From assembly GCF_029784165.1 (NCBI RefSeq), contig NC_073696.1, positions 232,823,771 to 232,887,770 of the forward strand: a stretch of 64,000 nt of DNA. Reading direction: 5' to 3'. Both the position numbers and the translations under genes were made by a program. The notes under the pieces are model-generated. The model worked only from the letters and a program-made list of their open reading frames with translations, was not told the DNA's origin and did no database searches. Origin of the DNA: Wyeomyia smithii (taxonomy: Eukaryota; Arthropoda; Insecta; Diptera; Culicidae). Below are positions 58,515 to 64,000 of the stretch, piece by piece. Positions within the stretch are counted from its first letter, which is position 1, and every line of letters begins with the position of its first letter.

Positions 58515-59239
58515 ATGATTTTTGAAGTAGAATACTTCTCTCAGGAAGTTCGGCTACATAGGGATGTGAAATGAAAATCTAAAACCGAAAAAAAGTGAAA
58601 AATATGTCCAATTTCAAATGCTAATAAATCGGTTAGTATTCGATGGATTTCCTTCGTTCTTGCAGCAATAGATTGGAAAAACTCCTAAGATTCTTCCCAA
58701 ATGAAGATAATTGTAACTTTATTATTCAAACTATTGTACTATTGAAAATAGTCAAGCCTTGTCAAAACGAAAAATTCGACCTCTGATTGGTCTTTATATG
58801 ATTGCTTCCCAAGCACAGTCGACAGAATCATATACCTTGCAATTTAAAATATGCTATGAAGCCGCTCATAATAGTTCTAGACAGCGACAACAGCAGTCAT
58901 TCTCCCTTAGCAGCAGCAGTAGCAGTACAGTGAATACCAGCGATAGCGGATAGCGGCCAGAGCTGTGGCATAGCAATGGATAGCGCACTAGTTGCAGCGG
59001 ATCTCAGCATCGATAGCAGCTGGGCCAGCTGATGCAGGGACAGCGGATACCAATGGCAGCATATAGCGGTCACAACTGTGGCATGGATACGGATAGCGTA
59101 GCAGTTGCAGCGGGTATCAGCATCGATAGCAGCTAGCAGCTGATGCAGTGAGGCACTTTAGTGGAACGCAGTCTCTGTGCGATAGTGGGCACTAGTAAAT
59201 GCATTCAATGAAAAGTTGACTCGTTTTGACAACACGTGA

Positions 59240-59343
59240 GGCCTCTGCCATGTTGAATGCCAACGCGAGCGATCGGGCAAGATTCTTGCCACGGCAAAAA
59301 TCTCGCCCGATCGCTCGCGTTGGCATTCAGCCTGGCAGAGGCC
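59240..59343. mobile_element. 104-bp hairpin MITE with TGA duplication
   Basis: Inverse arms of about 46 bp start GGCCTCTGCC, with core AATGCCAACGCGAGCGATCG. TGA flanks both sides (59237-59239, 59344-59346). Copy B has the uninterrupted ACATGAGCCGTC at 46511-46522. A 3-bp duplication is compatible with PIF/Harbinger-like elements, though TGA is not their usual TWA. Confidence 0.88.
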
Positions 59344-59477
59344 TGAGCTGTCTAGTTTTGAGTGTTAAATCAGCTTGTCACTGTTTATTTCATCACAAGG
59401 AATACTTTATTCGCACTGTCAGTGATAACGCCAAGATGAGTTCGGTATCTTATCCGATATTGAATTGAACAACAAAT

Positions 59478-59493
59478 TGTCCTTTTCAGGATG
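59478..59493 (+). terminator. Histone-3'-end-like stem-loop, copy D
   Basis: Sequence identical to that at 44723-44738 (TGTCCTTTTCAGGATG), followed by AAATAAAAA, and lying about 20 bases after a TGA that closes a short open frame. Confidence 0.3.
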
Positions 59494-59684
59494 AAATAAA
59501 AACCTGATGATTGAAGAGTTAATGTTTTCTCTTGAGTTAATTAACATTTTTAAGTTTGTAAAAGTTATAAATTTTACTTTATCTCCGTGTCTCAGAGCGT
59601 ACTGAATTATCTTTTGCTTCAGTCAAGACTCAAGCGCAAAATTCGATTGATCTGATTAGTCTACGTTTATTTACTAGAAAAAAT

Positions 59685-59900
59685 GACTGACACGCAAGCA
59701 GCCGGGTTATCTTTCTTGTAAAAGTATTCTACTTCAACCTTGCGGTCGTGGCTTTGCACACAACCCTCCTATGATTTTTCTCTTCAACAGTAAGTTTTCG
59801 AAAGGGTGAATTTACGCATACAATAGCACCGTCAACTTCCTTATTTTTGACGTAGAACTACGTCTCTCAGGAGGTTCGGCTATTGTAATTTTTTTTCACA
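59685..59900. repeat. GACGTAGAACTACGTC palindrome repeat fragment
   Basis: ATGACTGACACGCAAGCAGC and CTTGCGGTCGTGGCTTTGCA match 47800-47880, and the palindrome at 59849-59864 is followed by TCTCAGGAGGTTCGGCTA, similar to the left edge of family T copies A and D. Confidence 0.65.
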
Positions 59901-59929
59901 CAACATTTATTAGACACGGCACAATACAA

Positions 59930-60990
59930 AAATTGTAGATTGGTAAATTGTTGTTAAAATGCAAATTTCGGTCTGACTGGTCGCTCAATGCCTGTTTCCC
60001 CTAACATGGTCGACAGACTTACACTGCCGGTACCCGGATAACTGTCCCATAATGAAAAACAACATGTTGAGAAAACGGCGATTTAATATTACCGTGAATT
60101 TTCGGATTTCCAGCAATTACACCCAGAACCAATGACCATAACAGTTTCATGGCAGCACAAGTTTATCGTTGAAAACAAATAAACATGAATGGAATTGGTT
60201 TTACGTTATACAACTTGAAAAGAAGACAAAATGGGACAAAATATGCGGGTACATTTCAAAAGTACTCGCATATTTTGTCCCATCCCATATAAATTCAACC
60301 AGCAACCGGCAGTATCATTGGCAACGTAGATTGTACTACAGAAATACAACATTAGTCTAGTTGATTAAATGTCATACTTCTATATGCCTCAAATAATCCG
60401 ATATACACTAATCTAGAGCAAAATTATATGTTTGCAGTTTATACCACTATACAGTGGGACTGTAATGCGGGTACTTTCAATATGGGACAAAAACAACTTG
60501 GTATTTTTTCCATGTTTTTCCATACAAAAGTATCAATTTTATTTTTTTTCCAGAAAATATGATAAAAATTAAGTCGATTCCCGATGATAACTCAAAAGTG
60601 ACCGAAATCAGTATGGGACAGTTATGCGGGTACCGACAGTACATACCTAGTAAAACAGTCATGCACTCTTTGGGTTATATAAAATGCTGTCTTTGCTCAA
60701 ACCAATCATTTTACTGAAAGTTGACAACTAGGATGCTCCTGATTATGTGGCAGCAGTAGTGGCAGTAGCGTCAGTGGTAGGTGCAGCGGCACTTTCTCTA
60801 GTAAAAAGCTTCCTTTATGCGGTAGCGGTAGCATTAGTAGGTGCATTGGCCGGTACTTCCTGCAGTGAGCAGCTCTGCCCTATTTCGACAGCAAACAAAT
60901 GTTTTTGGGATACTGGGAATCATAATCTACCGGCCGTATCTAGTTTTCAGTGTGAAAACAGTTTTGTTTTCAGATTGCCTCATTGATATT
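59930..60990 (+). repeat. Family T repeat, copy E (split by a TIR element)
   Basis: The left part has GACTGGTCGCTCAATGCC and CATGGTCGACAGACTTAC; the right part has GGGTTATATAAAATGCTGTC (TATA at 60678-60684) and blocks with CGGCACTTTCTCTAGTAAAA shared with the inverted copy C. It is a diverged subfamily without the 3' hairpin. The element at 60023-60640 splits it. Confidence 0.65.
60023..60640. mobile_element. 618-bp ACTGCCGGTACCC element
   Basis: The ends are inverse copies of about 28 bp (ACTGCCGGTACCCGGATAAC left; ACTGTCGGTACCCGCATAAC right inverted), ending in ACTGTCCCAT. Inside, TATGCGGGTAC/GGGAC words recur near 60234-60284 (as a hairpin) and 60467-60487, like the reiterated words in the 7192-8191 element with which it shares ACTGCCGGTA. 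It interrupts family T copy E. Non-coding. Confidence 0.82.
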
Positions 60991-61602
60991 TAGTAATAAG
61001 TTGAATTAAATGTTTACGAAATTTTAAAATATTTTGCTTTCCCGATGCCATCGATCTTCGAGCATAGAGTATTTATTTCTAACACATTTTGTCCAAAACC
61101 TGTGCAACTTAATAGTTTTTATGAGCATCTAAAAACAAAAATTGTAATGACAAAAAACAATAAATTGGTTAGCATCCACAACAAACTTTTTATCATTTCT
61201 TTGCAATTTCTTAGTGTTTTTAAGAAGAAAAATCTACATTTTATTTCAATAATACTTTAAATATAAGGCCCTAATATTTACGATAGCTTAGAAATAGTTG
61301 AACTTTCAACTACATTAAAAAGTTACTCTCATAACCATGATTAATGAAAATACAATCTGGTTTGGATATCAGCGTATCAGCAGAGTTACACTTAAATTTG
61401 AAAAAGTTGATATCAAAAACCAAAATGTTTTGATACTTAAAACTAGTAGAACTGCTTAATCTAAAACAGCATTTGAAATTCCATACAAGAAGTCGACAAC
61501 TTTTGGTATGTGAATCCATAAAACCCAAAAATTAGAAAAACTCATCTAATGCACATGAGTAATGAAGTAAACTTAAATCAACTTAATTTAACTTACACTT
61601 TT
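60991..61602. other. AT-rich spacer, no gene seen
   Basis: No recognised gene or repeat. Confidence 0.5.
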
Positions 61603-62180
61603 CTACCACTCATGGCGAAGTAGGAAATTATAGCTGTTAGTTAACCAAATTGCTGTGAAAAGTTGAAAATAGACATTTATAAATTCAAGCATGACTTTGT
61701 TCTCCACTGGTTTGCTGCTCGAAGCATAAACACCGCTTTGCAAACTACGACACCATGATGAAAGGTTTGAATCTTCCAAACTATCAACCACTGCTGGAAA
61801 ACCGGCAATCTCCACCCTGAATTTCAAAGCACCGTTGAAACACAGTTTCAACTTCCGCACGTCGTAACCGGTACCTGTCAATCCAAGCTCTGTCTCAGCT
61901 TTCAGAAGATGCTAGTAGCAGATTTACAGCGCAAACCATGATGCTCGAGACACCAATTTTCCTAACCTCTAGAAGATATTTTTCATATGAAACGACTGAA
62001 CACTGTTCCGAGCTGTCGGTGAAAGATCTTTTTTCCCGTGTTCCACTGACTAGCGTGTTAACAACCAGCGCTAGGGAGCTCGAAAAGGAGCACAACTTGC
62101 CACGCCTCCACGATATTAGCATTCACGTGCCAAGGAAAGCTGACAAAAGGAAGCGAAATTCAAACTGTTGAATATTTCAG
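61603..62180 (-). other. Consecutive minus-strand open frames, unrecognised
   Basis: Two neighbouring minus-strand frames (61895-62122 with 75 codons, then 61603-61881 with 92 codons in another frame) are separated by an in-frame stop. The downstream one (TGTGYDVRKLKLCFNGALKF...) has a balanced composition unlike the AT-rich artefacts elsewhere, but a plus-strand frame overlaps the region too. There are no domain matches I can recognise. Confidence 0.15.
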
Positions 62181-64000
62181 TGAACCATCCTTTCCGGTTC
62201 CTCTACACTCTACACGGTGTAGTGTCCCAAGCCCACTCACAGCATACATCAGAACCGGAGCAACATTTTCCACATATCCTTCCGCTGTCCGGACCGAAGC
62301 GTAAAGTTTTTACATGGCTAGCGTGCTTTCGCCCCCGCACGGTATCACGCGTCACTACATGGAGGCTACGAGTCGCTACGGGAGTATTCAGTTGTCAGAA
62401 AAGCTAGTTCCACCGAGCCGCCTCAGCGGTCTTTCCCGCGAATAATCTTCCTCTCTTGCGGAACGGAAAGTTTCGTCAAACCCCGAACCGATTCGTTCCA
62501 TATTCTACGATACGGAATCAATGAGATCCAGCTTTTCGCGTATCATGTCATGTTGAGCGGTATATTAAACGACCGTCGCGTGCGAACGTCACCCGCTTCT
62601 ATTATCAGATTTATTTTCGTTACACAATTTTACTTTATGACGGTCTTATTGCATATGTATTAATAATTTCTGAATGAAACCCTCTGTCACCTTTGTAATA
62701 CATATTACTTATCTCCATTTAATATGATACGAATATTGGAAACCACATGCGACGCGATACACTGCTGGGTAGAATGATGCGAAGGGAAAGGAAAACTTTC
62801 AAAATCTTGCGACCCATTTATTTCCGAAAATTCAAACAAACGACGAAACGACTAGAGGAAATAAAAACGTCTTACCACCCACCGACCGTGCGGGAGTTGA
62901 ATTCTTACAGCCGCTTTCCCTACGCCGGCTTCCCACACCAAATCTGGTTTCGCACTTTACTATAGTGGCCAGCAGAGAGACACACGCAGTTGCTGGATGT
63001 TGAATATTTTATTCATGGGAAACTTTCCCCGGCAGACAAAAAAAACACAAAGAGCCTGCGGTTCTGAAGATTTTCCACTTCTTCCCCGAGCATTCCAGGA
63101 ATCCATCTTCCTCAGCTATTCACGATTCTAGTGATTACTATTCAGGATCTTTCGCCTCGGATGTCGACGGCCTAACAATGCTTGGCTGTTCGCTTCAGTG
63201 GAAAGTGCATTGGTTTCGGTGGTCCTGACTGTCCGACAATCTAATTATGCATTTATTCCGGTTATCTGCACTTGACTCGTAGTAATTTCACGCTTATCGT
63301 TGATCCATAAAATGTTCACTGCAACGGGTCGAATTGTGTACGCATAAAAAACACGAAACATTTTTATCCTGTTTTCTAATCAATCGTTCTTGCAGCAGAA
63401 TCTCCAATTTTCAGTTAGTAGAGCCTCCACGCCACGACTACTGCAGTGGTCTGATTAATTGTCATTGGCCAGTAATGCAATCCTAATTTGCACCAAAACT
63501 GCGCACCCCGTAGCGCACAGTGAAGATTTATGCGGCTCTATTGGAGCTGGCTTTCTGTCTCGGGGCCAATATGCAGCTGGCGATTATGTCATCACATCAG
63601 GCGTTTTTTTTTTATTTCACTTTATTGCCCCGTAAATCTGTTTTAGTTTATTTCGATCACCTTACGTACACGGTCCCGGATTTGTGCAGCATTAGAGGAT
63701 CGCATTGCTGTTTGCCGGGGATAAATCTGAACTGTGGATATAAATTTCGTTAATAATTCCGGCTTAAAACGACGACAAATGGAATGATTTTATTATGACT
63801 GCTCTGAGGATCATTTCCGATTTGCCGAATAATTGAGCCAAATAAATACTTCCATTTTCTAAAAATATATACTTATTTCAAAAATATTGTTCTGCTTACG
63901 AAACACCCATTGACTGAAACTAATCTGGTAATACCCATCAAGCTGGCAGTTGATTCGTAAAATATTTTATCAAGCTTCGATATAGCAAGTAAATATAACC
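62181..64000. other. No supported gene; unique-looking DNA
   Basis: Mixed composition with short unrecognised open frames. No repeat structures were noticed. Confidence 0.45.

Larger units (their letters stand above)
58515..59600 (+). repeat. Family T repeat, copy D
   Basis: This copy is uninterrupted where copy A carries the 942-bp element (58525-58540) and where copy B carries the 946-bp element, but it carries its own small insertion (59240-59343). The TATA segment present in copy A is deleted between AAATATGCTAT and GAAGCCGCTC (near 58855). It retains GATTGGTC, GCAGCGGATC-type repeats and the 3' hairpin. Confidence 0.8.

Overview
This window looks like non-coding DNA from an insect, most likely a mosquito (inference). 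It is AT-rich, contains no convincing complete host gene, and is packed with decayed or non-autonomous transposable elements. The best lineage clue is a mariner-type transposase with a DD37E catalytic spacing, a group described mainly from mosquitoes. No rRNA, canonical tRNA, CRISPR array or prokaryotic operon was seen. The window may be a large intron or an intergenic interval. Weak host-gene candidates are a possible minus-strand 5' exon (52723-52871, with a TATA-containing upstream region) and a possible 79-nt exon (14568-14646).

Layout, left half. A dispersed repeat (1-240) precedes a T-rich low-complexity tract (241-1380). Largely featureless DNA follows, interrupted by a foldback (5381-5653), an exactly 1.0-kb terminal-inverted-repeat (TIR) element (7192-8191), a 1.45-kb foldback (8479-9924) and the LINE reverse-transcriptase relic it abuts (9925-10740). 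A broken DD37E mariner (16699-17978) sits in a degenerate tandem repeat. A 2.9-kb modular repeat (18571-21502) leads into two tandem ~0.9-kb copies of a unit with a Penelope-like, hammerhead-like motif (21503-23302). Then comes a long T-rich desert (28021-34935), split by a nearly intact DD34E Tc1 element with Sleeping-Beauty-style IR/DR ends (29658-31244) and by a giant 1.58-kb foldback (33288-34872).

Layout, right half. From about 43 to 61 kb a repeat family ('family T') recurs five times: A 43899-44770, B 44880-46650, C 47059-47800 (inverted), D 58515-59600 and E 59930-60990. Copies carry a CCAAT-like box, in some copies a TATA box, and in two copies a 16-nt hairpin shaped like a histone 3' stem-loop. 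Smaller elements have inserted into these copies. Because uninterrupted copies lie in the same window, several insertions can be dated relative to their hosts and their target-site duplications read directly. Also present are a pogo-like element with CCGGATAATCG clusters, a 58/68-bp minisatellite, and several near-perfect hairpins.

The main value of the window is this nested insertion record, with empty sites in the same sequence. The most unusual items are the twin 942/946-bp CCCAAG elements with 2-bp duplications, the hAT-like MITE that duplicated a TATA box, the tandem hammerhead-like unit, and the promoter/stem-loop repeat family.
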